Positions 25,828 through 37,032 of a DNA stretch of 64,000 nt are shown here, one piece after another. The notes beneath the pieces are model-generated. The model saw only the letters and a list, made by a program, of their open reading frames with translations. It was not told the origin of the DNA and searched no databases. Source of the DNA: Sipunculus nudus (taxonomy: Eukaryota > Annelida > Sipuncula > Golfingiida > Sipunculidae); contig CM049306.1 in the NCBI GenBank assembly GCA_026874595.1, forward strand, positions 19,337,019-19,401,018, given 5' to 3'. Within the stretch, counting starts at the first letter, position 1; each line of letters opens with the position of its first letter. Both the position numbers and the translations under genes were made by a program.

Positions 25828-27910
25828 GTATGTATGTTTTTTTTTTTAAATATCATCACGGTGAATCAGCTGTCTTGCTACAAGCATCATGTTTATCGAG
25901 ATGCATGCGCCAACTCCTCCGCGAGCGCCATATTATATAGACCCTGCCGCATAACACGACCTGCCATAAACATTATCCATTAGATTAATAACGATGTGAA
26001 TGATTGCATTGGAATCATATGCCAAACCACAGAGAGGTTGTATTCATGAAAAGACTAATATTTTATGTTACATTCCCAGATTAAAAAGTAGTCTTCTGTT
26101 TAAATGTATGAAAAATACAATCAGCCAATGGCCTTGGGTACTTTTATATTTGATGAACGGTACAAGAGAGCAGTTGAGCCGTTTCCCAAAGCGAAGGCAG
26201 TAGCGGCTGCTGGTTGCACACCGTCCCTTGCCTGTCCACAGTTTGGTTTGGGTGTAAGGCCACAAGGACACTGAGACTACATCTAATTACAACAAAGATG
26301 TGATTTTTATCCAAGATTGAGCTCATTACCACAAATACTCGTTTTCCAAAAGGATTCAAAATATTCGAAGCATATAAAAAACATCCATCATGTTGTATGT
26401 CAGAAACAAATATCACAGAGGCTGTACCGACCTTGTCTGTTAAACAAGCGTAGATAACTGATGACAGAATTGTTGACCCCAAAGTTCGACATGCGCCGTA
26501 ATAAGTGCTAACTGGATCCCTTGTGTAACAATCACCAGCCAACAAGAACCTGTTATTATGTTGGTTGTATCTACTATCAGCCCTGTTTCCGAGATTCAAG
26601 ATATCATTGCGATAACAGATCTTGTACTGTGACAGGTTATGATTAATGTGACTGGCATATTTGCGCCTTTTACCTTTTTACCTTATAATCAGAGCACTAA
26701 AAAGAATAGTTAATGGAGAAAAATGGTGTCTGGCACATTTATTATCAACAGCCTCCGCTTCTGTATCATGTGATTTATCATGATACCTGCCAATACTCTC
26801 CCTTTTAATGTGTACAGGTGTAACAGAAATAGCTTCGTGTGTGTTTTTGTGTTGACGTCACGGCTGCGTTTGTTGGGCCTGAAGCGGCTTACGACAATTT
26901 ATGTAGTGTATAATACACCTTAAAAACTGTACCTCCTGTTGCGGCCTACTATACGCCGGATAAGGATGTGATTGATATACATAGCCACACTGCGGCGAGT
27001 GGTTTCCCACCTAAAACACATCATTTAGACCCTACAAAACACACCACTAACAATTTTCAATTTCATTTTCATCTGCCGTCTATATACCTACTGACAACGA
27101 CAATAGGTGTCAATTGAAGTGTCATATGACCGTGCACTGTCAGGAGGATTGGTAGGCATACTAACGAGGTATCCATATTCCAGTTTCTCTATTTATGAAT
27201 AACTTCCTTGCCTTAAAACATATATTAAATTCATCTATCATATCTTCCTTAAATCGATCTAACCTTTATACGTCTAAAAATAAAAATATATGTAATCAGT
27301 CGAAGATCTTCGAAAATCTGAATGCCCCCTCGTCCCATTCCCGTTCGCTTATGTAAACATCGTCACTGACCAGAACTTCAAGGTAAAGCTACCGATGTCT
27401 TAATTTCTGGCCACGAGCATAGCGCCAGAAACCAAATGTAAACAAAATTTTTACATTTTGTATTGGGAAAGTATCCCACTGATAATCTATATTTTATTTT
27501 ATCTTTTAGAATAAAAAAATGATTCAACATTCTCCTCTCATTTAATACAACCCCCCCCCCCCCCCAAATAAAAAGACCGGTTTCCGGGTTTATCAGCCGA
27601 TAAGTATCGTAATAGAAGGTGTTTCCTTGAAATGTAACATTATTTTTGTAGTTTGAGAGTATAGAAAAGTAATATAGGCCATCCCACAATGCAGGAAATA
27701 AAGATTATCAAACGTGTTTTAATCAATAATAAAAATTTATAGAACATGTTCTGAATCCGATCCTTAAATTTGAATATGGTGTGAACGGAGCTATAAAGGA
27801 GCTAAATATTTTGAACTATCGATGTGCAATTCTCTAGGCAAAGGACTGATTGGAGTATCCACACATATGTGACACACATTATTATCATTATTATTATTGA
27901 TATTATTATT
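25825..27910. other. Intergenic; one unexplained 151-codon minus-strand frame
   Basis: The frame at 26144-26599 (minus) is open for 151 codons but starts at a non-ATG codon and matches no family I know; its C-terminal part (VDRQGTVCNQQPLLPSLWET) does not read like an AT repeat. A poly-C run lies at 27551-27565. Nothing else is supported. Confidence 0.3.
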
Positions 27911-27916
27911 ATTATC

Positions 27917-30160
27917 AGCTAAGCTGACTGTAAGTCATTTGAGCTATAGCCATCACCCTTTGTCTGGCGTCCGTCCGGCCGTTAACAGGGCACAAATCGT
28001 AACCGTTAAACCTAGAAACTTCTTACTGTACATCCAGGGAGGTCCTGGGCAAATCTCCTTGGAAACCCGAAATTAGGTCATGGTGACCTATATTTTGTGA
28101 CCTACGGGCCAAAAACATGATTTTGAGCTCCCACACAGTCAGACGGGGCACAAATAGTATCCATTAGGCCTAGAAACCTCTAACCGGACATTTTGGGAGA
28201 TCCTAGGCAAATGTCCTTGGAAACCAGAAACTAGGACACTGTGACCTATATTCTGCGACCTATAGGGAAAAGATGTCACATGAGCACCCTGAATGTCAGA
28301 TGGGGACAAATAATATTTGTGAGGCCTAGAATCTTCTTACACAATATCCAGGAAGGTTCTAGGCAAATCTCCTTGGAAACCCGAAATTAGGTCATCGTGA
28401 CCTATATTTTGTGACCTACAGGCTGAAAACATAATCTCGAGCACCCAGACAGTCAGACGGGGCACAAATTGGATCCATTAGGCCTTGAGACCTCTTACCT
28501 GACATTTCGGGATATCCTGGGCAAATGTCCTTGGAAACCTGAAACTAGGACACTGTGGCCTATATTCTGCTACCTATAGGGAAAAGATGTCATATGAGCA
28601 CCCTAAATGTCAGATGGTGACAAATCGTGTCTGTCAGGCCTAGAATCTTCTAACACAATAACCTTGGAGTTTCTAGGCAAATCTCTTTGGAAACCCGAAA
28701 TTAGGTCATGGTGACCTATATTTTATTACCTTAGGGCCAAAAACGAGGTTTTTTTTTTTAGCATCAGACAGTCGGACAGGGCACACATTGAATCGATAAG
28801 GCCTAGAATCCTCCAAAGTGACATTCAGGGAGGTCCTAGGCAAATATTCTTGGAAACCTGAAATTAGGTCATGGTGACCTATATTTTGTGACCTACAGGC
28901 CGGGCACATGATTTCGACCACCCTGATTGGGACAAATCGTATATGTGAGGCCTAGAATCTTCTAACTCAATATCCTAGGATTTTCTAGGCAAATCTTCTA
29001 GGAAACATGAAATTAGGTCATGGTAACCTATATTTTGTGACCTATGGGCCGAAAACATGATAGTCAGGCAGGGCACACATTTTATTTGTTAGGCCTATTA
29101 TCTTCTAATGTAACATTCGGAGACGTCCTGGGCAAATGGCCTTTGGAAAACTGAAATTAGGTCACCATGACCTATATTTTGCGACCTTTAGGAAAAGAAG
29201 TCATATAAGCACCCAGACAGTCAGTCAGGGCACACATTGTATCCATTCGGTCTAGAATCTTTTAACACAAAATTCAGGGAGGTCCAATGGGCCGAAAACA
29301 TGATAGTCAGACAGGGCACACATTTTTTTTTGTTAGGCCTATAATCTTCTTATGTTACATTCGGAGACGTCCTCGGCAAATGTCTGTGTAAAACTGAAAT
29401 TAGGTCACCATGTCCTATATTTTGCGACCTTTAGGAATAGAAGTCATATAAGCACCAAGACAGTAAGTCAGGGCACACATTGTATCTATTAGGCCTAGAA
29501 TCTTCTAATGTAATATTCTGAGATGTTCTTGGCCAGTGTCCTTGGAAAACTGAAATTAGGTCACCATGACCTATATTTTGCAACCTATCAGAAAAGATGT
29601 CATATAAGCACCCAGACAATAAGAGAGGGCACAAATAGTATCCATTAGGCCTAGAATCTTTTAGCATAAAATTCAAGGAGGTCCTAGTCAAGTGTCCTTG
29701 GAAACCTGAAATTAGGTCATGGTGACCTATATTGTGTGACCTGTGGGCTGAAAAATGGTTTTGCCACCGCGACAGACAAGGCACAAATTGTATCCATTAG
29801 ACCTAGACTCTTCTAACATGACATCTAGGAAAATCCTTGGCAATTCTCTTTAGAAACCTAAAATTGGATCATGGTGACCTACATGCTGCTAGCTATGGAC
29901 CAGAAACATGATTTTGAGCACCCAGACAGACAGGGTACATATTGTATCTATTTTACTTGGAACCCTCTATTGAGAAATCCAGGGGAGTCCTGAGCAGGTC
30001 TCCTATGAATCCTGAAATTTTTATTTTCTGTCCATTTTTCAACACTGTAACTTCAGCCATAGGCTATTCTTACAGACAATAAATAAGATTAATAAAAAAT
30101 AATGAGCACCTAGCCAAAATTAGCTGAGCGTCATGGCCCATGGGCCACTTGTTATTATTA
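27917..30160 (+). repeat. Composite tandem-repeat element, unit about 156 bp (family R156), copy 1
   Basis: About a dozen degenerate units follow a head containing AGCTGACTGTAAGTCATTTG and CCGTCCGGCCGTTAACAGGG. A typical unit has GGCACAAATCGTATCCATTA, GGCCTAGAATCTTCTAAC, ACATTCAGGGAGGTCCTAGG, CAAATCTCCTTGGAAACC and AAATTAGGTCATGGTGACCT. The AGGTCA/AGGACA landmark falls at about 28075, 28230, 28389, 28547, 28703, 28866, 29015, 29159, 29402, 29558, 29714 and 29868, giving spacings mostly of 149-163 bp. The first four units alternate between an AGGTCATGGTGACCT type and an AGGACACTGTGACCT type, so the older unit is a ~315 bp dimer. The element ends with AGCTGAGCGTCA, the palindrome TGGCCCATGGGCCA (30134-30147) and CTTGTT, then (ATT)n. 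No protein is coded. Confidence 0.8.
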
Positions 30161-30324
30161 TTAGTTTTATCATTATTTTATTATTATCATTATCATAATT
30201 TTTATAATTATTATTATTATTATTAGTAGTAGTAGTAGTTGTAGTAGTAGTAGTAGTAGTATTATCGTCATCATTATTCTTTTATTATTATAATGTTTTG
30301 TACTATAATTATTATTATAACTAA

Positions 30325-30369
<45 letters not shown>

Positions 30370-30370
30370 A
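30148..30370. repeat. (ATT)n and (TAG)n trinucleotide tracts
   Basis: Trinucleotide repeats follow directly on the composite element: (ATT)n, then (TAG)n at about 30222-30260, then (ATT)n at 30320-30367. Confidence 0.9.
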
Positions 30371-30591
30371 TAATATTCAACGAAAGGGTCTCTTTACTTT
30401 CAATTTTAATATACCTATCGCCCAAACTGAATATTTTCAGACATCATTTTTATCTATACTTTAGTGAAATGCATGTGTCCTTCACAAAACGTTAACAATA
30501 GCATAGTACCCTGATGACTCATATTGCGCATTGCGGTTCCGACAGCGTAAAAAATCCTAGCCTCGAAACCGATCGATTGTCGTCTCTGCAG

Positions 30592-30617
30592 GTTACGGTA
30601 CATACCACTCTCCAAAG
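30592..30617 (+). other. Possible 26-base microexon upstream of the 30721 exon
   Basis: A strong acceptor (GTCGTCTCTGCAG) precedes GTTACGGTACATACC, and CTCCAAAG is followed by GTTTTT, a weak donor. Its length puts it in the right phase to join 30721 as VTVHTTLQ-R. Very speculative. Confidence 0.15.
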
Positions 30618-30720
30618 GTTTTTATTTGAAATTTAAAATATTCCATTTTGTCACAACGTTATGGTCATAATCTGAGATTTACCATGCATCTAATCACTTA
30701 AAAAATGGGTTGAATTTTAG

Positions 30721-30913
30721 AACAGCTACAGCACCGCCCGTTCCTAATACAGGCCGCTGCGCAGATCAAAGAAATTTTACCCCCTCCTCTACTTCCTGGT
30801 TTCCAGATGATCAACGACCTGATCAATACACTGTTTGGAGCAACTATCAGCCATTTAAAGCATTATTTGACAACATAGAGGAGGGAACTATTATGGAACT
30901 GTTTCAGGGATGA
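30721..30913 (+). CDS. Candidate terminal exon of an unknown plus-strand gene
   Basis: After an acceptor-like TTGAATTTTAG the frame reads TATAPPVPNTGRCADQRNFT, continues through PSSTSWFPDDQRPDQYTVWS and NYQPFKALFDNIEEGTIMEL, and ends FQG with a TGA at 30911-30913. Composition is balanced and protein-like (W, Y, F, D, E and Q spread evenly), unlike the repeat-derived frames nearby. It would start one base into a codon (phase 2 junction). No family was recognised, no upstream exon is certain, and no AATAAA was seen close behind. It could be a retroelement remnant or the last exon of a gene whose other exons lie to the left of the R156 array. Confidence 0.35.
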
Positions 30914-30959
30914 GCTGGCGTATGCGTGCGTGCCGGTAGAAAGGTATGTCGATCTCAGA

Positions 30960-31690
30960 TTTCTTATGTAACCAGCTACGTAACCGTTACACATCGGCCT
31001 ACTCGGCTAGGCTGTGGCTTCGAATAATGAGCATTAATGGAAAACCTGAATGTTCGGCCCGGATCTGGGGGGGGGAGAGAGAGAGGGAGAGGGATCTGGG
31101 GAGAGTTGTTGGTGTCGCAACCTCTCTTTGAGGTGGACCATTTGATACGGGGATGGGGATTGAATTTTAGAGCCTCGGCGCTCTGGGTGATAGCGCCTTT
31201 TGAGGTCAGAGAGTCTATGACAAGTCTAGGTTTACCAGTCCAACATAACCTGATAACCACTGACTGCTGAGTGGAAAAATAATAATAATAATATATATTC
31301 AACTCAAAGACCTTTCGAGGTATACAGAATCCTGTACTTCTGTAGTAAGGCATTATACATGGAAATGACAATACAATGTGACGCGTCAGTGTGTACATGA
31401 AACAGTACATGAGGTAGGCCCAATCAAGACTAAAGTGCTGAGCTGCGCTACTTCATGTAATTCAACGTTATGACAAGGGAACATGTGTGTCCGAGTACAC
31501 ATTTTCATTCGGTACAAAGCTGTGTACACAGAACATTAATGCAAAATGGTGAAATTGTGATAAATAATAAAAATTTATATTTTCATTCTTACACACTATA
31601 TTTATAAATATAATACTGGAGACATAATTGTATCCGCCATTTGAAACAAAGTTTTGCAGATACTATTTTTTTGTCTAGGTTCCGCCGCCG
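30960..31690. other. No gene seen; repeat-like block with G/GA run and (AAT)n tail
   Basis: Contains a G run at 31068-31076 followed by GAGAGAG. A GC-richer block at 31100-31275 ends GAGTGGAAAAATAATAATAA, which could be the 3' tail of a retroposon. No family was assigned, and open frames across it are not convincing. Confidence 0.35.
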
Positions 31691-32430
31691 CCGCCTCTGC
31701 CGCCATCGCTTTGTTTCCCAAGAACTCCTTTGAGACCACTGGACCGATTTTTCCGAAACTTGACCATATTATCGGGTCACATGTGAACTGGTGCCTAACC
31801 ATTTTGCGTTGACCTCTCACCTTTCCTCTCTGCGGTGCGTCCATCTGTGGATCTCTTTTCACACATTAACTCACATATCTTCGGACTCTTTTGACCAATC
31901 GGGCTAAAATTTTGGACTAGTGTAGTTCTTGAGTAGCTCTATATCATACAAAAAACTGGTGGCGCAACCGTTTTTGCACAACGTCCATCTGTTTGTCTGC
32001 CTTGGGTTAAAATCACTCATATATCTGCAGTGGTTGGACTTATTCATGTAAAATTTTACATGCGTAAACATCCTGAATGGCTTTCTTGATTTTATGACAG
32101 GTGGCGCCACCTATATTCTCATTTACGCTGCAGACATCCGTGCTAATATCTCGGGACTGGTTTGACGTATTCTCCTGAAATTTTGTATGTGTATAGATCT
32201 CACATAGTTCTTTTTCATACGCAAAACTGGTGGCTCCGCAAGGAACCATTTTTGTACAGCATCCTTCTGTTTTTCTGCCGTGGGCGGAAATACCTCGCAT
32301 CTCGGCAGTGGTTTGACTTATCTGTCTAAAATTTTGCATGCGTATGCATCTCGGATAGCTTTCTCGTTTTCATGGCAGGTGGCACAACCTACATTTACGT
32401 TTATGCTGCAGATATTCATGCTAATATCTC
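31690..32430 (-). repeat. R145 tandem array in the opposite orientation
   Basis: On the plus strand the block reads AACTGGTGGCGCAACC, TTTGCACAACGTCCATCTGT, TGGGTTAAAATCACTCATAT, ATCTGCAGTGGTTGGACTTA and AAAATTTTACATGCGTAAAC. This is the reverse complement of the unit at 1400-2450. The GGTGGC core falls at about 31957, 32098, 32227 and 32377, spacing 129-150 bp. Two core types (ACTGGTGGCGC and CAGGTGGCGCC) alternate here too. Confidence 0.75.
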
Positions 32431-32633
32431 AGTGTTATGTGGTATTATAGATGCAGATCAAAATGTTTCTGATCAGATGATATTATGTGCATAGTGTAAT
32501 TTGGTATTATAGATGTTGATCAACATGTTTCGTGTCAAGGTGATATTTGTACATAGTGTAATGTGGTATAATGGATGCTAATCAAGGCTCACAAAAGTAT
32601 GAATTAAATATTACCCGACATGATAAATGCTTT
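32431..32633. repeat. Short direct repeats of about 65 bp
   Basis: TAATATGGTATTATAGATGC-like text recurs three times: GTGGTATTATAGATGCAGAT at 32440, TTGGTATTATAGATGTTGAT at 32502 and GTGGTATAATGGATGCTAAT at 32563. Each is followed by CAAAATGTTTC, CAACATGTTTC or CAAGGCTCAC. Confidence 0.7.
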
Positions 32634-33290
32634 TTAGCTCAGATGACTTTCAGTGTAGCGATCACTCTTTGTCCGTCGTCCGTCTGACCGTCCGTAAACA
32701 AGGCACAAATTGTAAACGCTGGATCCTGAATCTTCATATTTAATATCAAGGGAGGTCCATGAAAAATCTCCTTGGAAACTTGAAATTAGGTCTTTGTAAC
32801 CCATATCCTTCGAACTATGGGGTTCAGAAATACCTAAAAGAACAATTAAAAATTTTGTACAAAAGCTCCTGCATCTGAACAACTAATGCATTGATCACCA
32901 TGAATCTTTGTATGCGTATTCATCATGGAGTGTTTATGTCAGTTGCTGCAGACTGGTGGAGCCACCTGGAATTTTCGAATTTTTACACATTTTGTTCTCT
33001 ATTTTTGAAACCTTCCAAGCTTTGGTCGTCTGTTTACAGGGCACAAATCATAACCATTGAACTAAGAATCTTCTAACTTGACATCCAGGGAGGTCTATGA
33101 AAAATCTCCTTGGAAACCTGAAATTTGGTCTCTGTTACCCATATCCTCCAAGCTATGCTCCAAGCTATGCTTCTGTTGAATGGGAATACCACCTACAAAA
33201 TTTGGCATTCAGATGATAAAATTCCTTTTTTGAATGTCTTCCTAGTCAGTTGAGTGTCATGACTTATGAGTCACTTGTTTTTATTATTAA
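32634..33290 (+). repeat. Composite R156 element, copy 2
   Basis: The head TTAGCTCAGATGACTTTCAG with TTTGTCCGTCGTCCGTCTGA is followed by one R156 unit. A module carrying an R145-like core (GACTGGTGGAGCCACC at about 32950, then TTTTACACATTTTGTTC) comes next, then another R156 unit at about 33035-33150. It ends with GTTGAGTGTCA, the palindrome TGACTTATGAGTCA (33260-33273) and CTTGTT. The architecture is that of copy 1 but shorter. Confidence 0.7.
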
Positions 33291-33334
33291 ATTATTAATA
33301 TAACTAAAAGACTAATCCTCCTTTGGGGTGTTCA

Positions 33335-33425
33335 TTTGGGTTATGACCCAGCAATGACAACCCTGAAGGGTTGCCAAGAGTGTTGTTAAATGTTTGCCGT
33401 GACAACCTGTTGGTTGTCATGGATC
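33335..33425. repeat. Pair of short hairpin-forming repeats
   Basis: GACAACCCTGAAGGGTTGCC and, about 40 bases later, TGACAACCTGTTGGTTGTCA (perfect 8-bp stem, 4-base loop). The two share GACAACC and differ in the loop. Confidence 0.6.
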
Positions 33426-34319
33426 TATCAAGGTCATCCGTCTTGCTTGTTTAATGCAGTCCGCTCTATGGTATGTTTATTTGCGCTATTACTATTTCAT
33501 TATATAATTTTTTTCTTAGAAAAGGAACACAATCACCTTAGAATCTTTTTCAACCAATCCTTCCACATAGCACAAACAGGGCTTGAAGTACATGTGTTTT
33601 AACTGTCATTGTATAAGGGGTGAACGAAAGAAGCCTGTGTTGTGAAAAGTGACACACATTTGAATTGATAGATAGTATACAATAGAAGACAAAAGAAGTA
33701 GCTGAAATACATTTTGTGCATTTTTATGGGGTTTTTTTTCATTTAAATGTCTCTTATATTATGTAGGCAATAAATAAAAACAAATTCTTAGAGTATGTTT
33801 ATGTTTACAACTGTTGTAATATTAGTCCTTCACTGCTGAGTGATATCAATTTAAAATTAAAATACCTGGTTTATATAAAATTATTTTTACGTGTATCTTT
33901 AATAAATCCAGTTCTGTGATATTGCAGAGTTTTATAAGCCACGATGTAGAAGTTATTTTCAGCTTTCAGAATATGTACATTTCAAGTGGGCCCTAGCAAC
34001 TTTTTGTGTAATATTAAATATAATGTTTAAAAGAAAATAATAAAAGGATTATTGGTTGTTGATTTTCTTTATGAAGCTTCAAGTACACTATTCTTCCAAT
34101 GAAATTATGGATGTTATAATCAGCGTTTGTACAGGAATATATTTGGTTCTTTGGTAAGTTTGATTGAAAAAATTGAAATAGAATACATAATGGAAAAATA
34201 CCATTAATATAGCTATATACTTTTTTTATACCTCATCAATTTATCATCATCAAGTGTGCATTTAGGCTGTTGAGTGGAGTAGCCATACTCTGTCAATATT
34301 TCAATAAAGTGGCATTAAA

Positions 34320-35260
34320 TAATTATGCTTCCCCCCAAAGGAGAAAACATGTTGTTTCCAGTACCATCGTCTGTCGTCGTATGTCGTCGTCGTCAGTAGG
34401 ATATCTTGTGAACGCGATATATTTTGAAGGGCTGCATAATTTTTCAAAAATTTGTAACACTCATTGTTCATTAAAAAGCTCGGAATAGTTCGAAATCTAT
34501 GAACCTTGACCTTCAACTTCAAGGTCAAATCTGCCGAAATGTGATTTTTTTTTCAAAACTTTTGAAGTATTAATCATTTCGTCCTCAACTTTGGTACACC
34601 AATTGTTCCTACCAAGTTCTCTAAGGAATTCGAAACCCGAAGACCTTGACAATGATTTTCAAGGTCAAATCGGCCTAATTAAAGTTTTTGTCTTGTGAAC
34701 GCGATAACTCTTGAAGGGCTGCATATTTTTTCCAAAGTTTTAAACACTCATTGTTCCTACCAAAATCTCTGACGAGTTCGAAACCCGGTGACCGTGACCT
34801 TCATCTTCATCTTGAACCCCATAACATTTAAAGTTTTCACATTTTTGCCTCAAATTTGGTACAGAAATTGTTCCTACCGAGTTCTCGGACGAGATCGAAA
34901 CCCGGAGACCTTGAGAAGGATCTTCAAGGTCAAATCGGGAGAATTTTAATTATTGTATTGTGAACTTTTGAAGGGCTGTATATTTTACTCCAAAATTGTA
35001 AACACTTGTTGTACCTTCCGAACTCTCTTATGAGTTCGAAACCCGGTGACCTTGAACTTCATCTTCAAGGTCAAATCTGCCGAAATATAAAATTTTGTAA
35101 ACCCTATAACTTTTAAAGTATTTCGCATTTTGTCCTCAAATTTGACACACCAGTTCTTTCTGCCTAAATCTCATCGGAGGTCGAAAATAGGTGACCTTGA
35201 CCTTGACCTTAAGGTCAAATCTGCTGAAATCTAGATTTATTGTTTTGAGGTTGTGCATGT
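34320..35260 (+). repeat. Degenerate tandem array, unit about 140 bp (family R140)
   Basis: Units contain CTTGTGAACGCGATAACTC, TTGAAGGGCTGCATA, ACTCATTGTTCCTACCAA, GAGTTCGAAACCCGGTGACC and CTTCAAGGTCAAATCTGCC. The AAGGTCAAATC landmark occurs near 34522, 34660, 34927, 35068 and 35210, spacing about 138-142 bp with one double step. A cluster of (GTC)n-like text (GTCGTCGTATGTCGTCGTCG) forms the head. No protein is coded. Confidence 0.8.
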
Positions 35261-35269
35261 TTTACCCCT

Positions 35270-36870
35270 TATGTTTTGGGATGCAAATAGGGTAGACATA
35301 TTTGATTTTGCGCTGCAATAAAAAAAAAAAGCTATTCTAGTTTTTTTTTTTTGTGATCTTGCCAATGTTTGACAAAGTCACTGGATATGTATGGAATACT
35401 GCGGAGTTGTGTATTAACTCGCAACATAAAGGCAAATTTCATTACTGAAGCTTGTATAGAAGTAGAACATGGTGTAAAGTTTTATAAAATTGCGATATTG
35501 ATTTTTACTATTTTCTGACAGTTTGATAATTTTATGGAAGGATTTTATACTTTTTTTCAATATAAGCCACAGGGGCAGCAGCTGCTACTGTTTCTCCAAT
35601 TACAGGAATCCTAGGACAAATTTGTGGAGGCTCCTGAAACGGCGTAAAATTAGATTGGGGACATGGAGAAGCCACCCAGGGATACAGGCAATGGCAAGTT
35701 TTACTATACATTTGTTTGTTTTTCAGTTAAAATATACAAAATAAAATTCCTTAGCCAGGCACAAATTTGACCATAGTGAAATTTAATGGTCCATTCACAT
35801 GTGCAATAGTATGTGTACCTCCATCACACCCACACAGGTGCTTACAAGGGGTATACATATGTATATATATGTAACCTCGATACACATCTTCACAGTATAA
35901 AAAGGCCTAATGTTCTCAATGGTAGATCAAGAAGCCATGGGGGTATTTTCAGGGAAGGGTGTTTCTCTACCAAGGTTCTTGGGTGTGTAAAAGGCTGCTT
36001 TCCTTATTCGATGTGGATTTATTCTTACAATTATCATTATAAAACAAACATTTGAAGCCATTTTTGGTATAAAATAACAGTAGCCTGATTGTTCTTACTC
36101 TAGAAACCAAGGGGGGGGGGGATGCCTTACAACTATGAACAAGTTTAACCTGCATGATTAATACATTTTGTGCATTTAGTGACCAGGTTCACAATGTTCA
36201 GGAAATAACTGTCATTTTGATATTTTTTAATTGAAAACTGCAATTTATTTTATATGGTGAACTTTGCAACACTGACACATTTTGTGATACCATTTTGAAC
36301 TGAGTAGAACTTGAACTTGACTGGCAGTGGTGTAGGAAGCAGGGGTCAGAGGGGGTATCACTTCTACCGTAACAATATTGAGGAGTGGGGCAGAGATATC
36401 ATCCTCCCCACCCTATATTTTGAACAAACTGATTTTAAAATTATCATACCTGATAAAAAGCATGCAGACTCTTGCAGATGAGCATTCAAACTATACCTAC
36501 AATTAAATAAATTTTACGAAATTTTTTGAAAATAGTATTATAGATCATAAATATTAATATGGATTATCCTACTTATTTATATAATTTGTTTATACTTTAA
36601 AAGTATTGTTGCCCCCCCCCCCCCGCAACCCTGATACGTGTTTCTAAACACTTGTACAATGACTGATGCCTATCCAGATGTAACCCCCATCCCCGCCCCG
36701 AAAAAAAACCTTGGCACAAACCTCCCCTTTATACTTCTCTGACAGACCATGTTCCCCCGCCCCCGAAATAATGAATTTGTTCCTACACTCCGGAATGGTT
36801 AGGGTAGATGTATATTTTGTGTTCTACAATTCCGCTTGATAAAAATCATTTGAATTAACTATTCTGTTTG
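35270..36870. other. Upstream region of the NLR gene; no exon seen
   Basis: Contains G and C runs (36111-36121, 36612-36624) and AT-rich sequence. The NLR promoter and 5' untranslated region should lie here, but no TATA box or initiator could be tied to the start at 36877. A frame at 35523-35744 has no recognised domain. Confidence 0.35.
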
Positions 36871-36876
36871 TTAAAA

Positions 36877-37032
36877 ATGTCTCTTCTAGTTGAAGAAGAA
36901 TCAGCCCACCAGAGGATAATAATTGAAAACAGATTATATCTGGTTGAAAGCATTGACGTGTTAGACACCTACATTTTGGACCAGCTGATTCAAGACCATG
37001 TTCTTACTGTGCCGCAGGTAGCAGCAATTAAG
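36877..37032 (+). CDS. NLR exon 1: start and first half of the CARD
   Basis: Codes 52 residues from ATG 36877 to IK, with donor AAG|GTAAGA, ending in phase 0. The sequence just after the ATG, TCTCTTCTAG, also looks like a splice acceptor (AG at 36888-36889). This could therefore instead be an internal exon beginning in phase 1 after position 36889, with an unseen upstream first exon. The N-terminus as read (MSLLVEEESAHQR) already has the usual length before a CARD helix 1, so the ATG is preferred. Confidence 0.75.

Noticed and set aside
7319-26000. Open frames coding YIYIYI-type peptides
   Set aside because: They are translations of (AT)n microsatellites, with no other coding evidence.
28706-29784. 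Minus-strand frames with repeated HHDLISGFQ-like peptides
   Set aside because: The repetition reflects the 156 bp DNA unit, and the frames are broken in other units.
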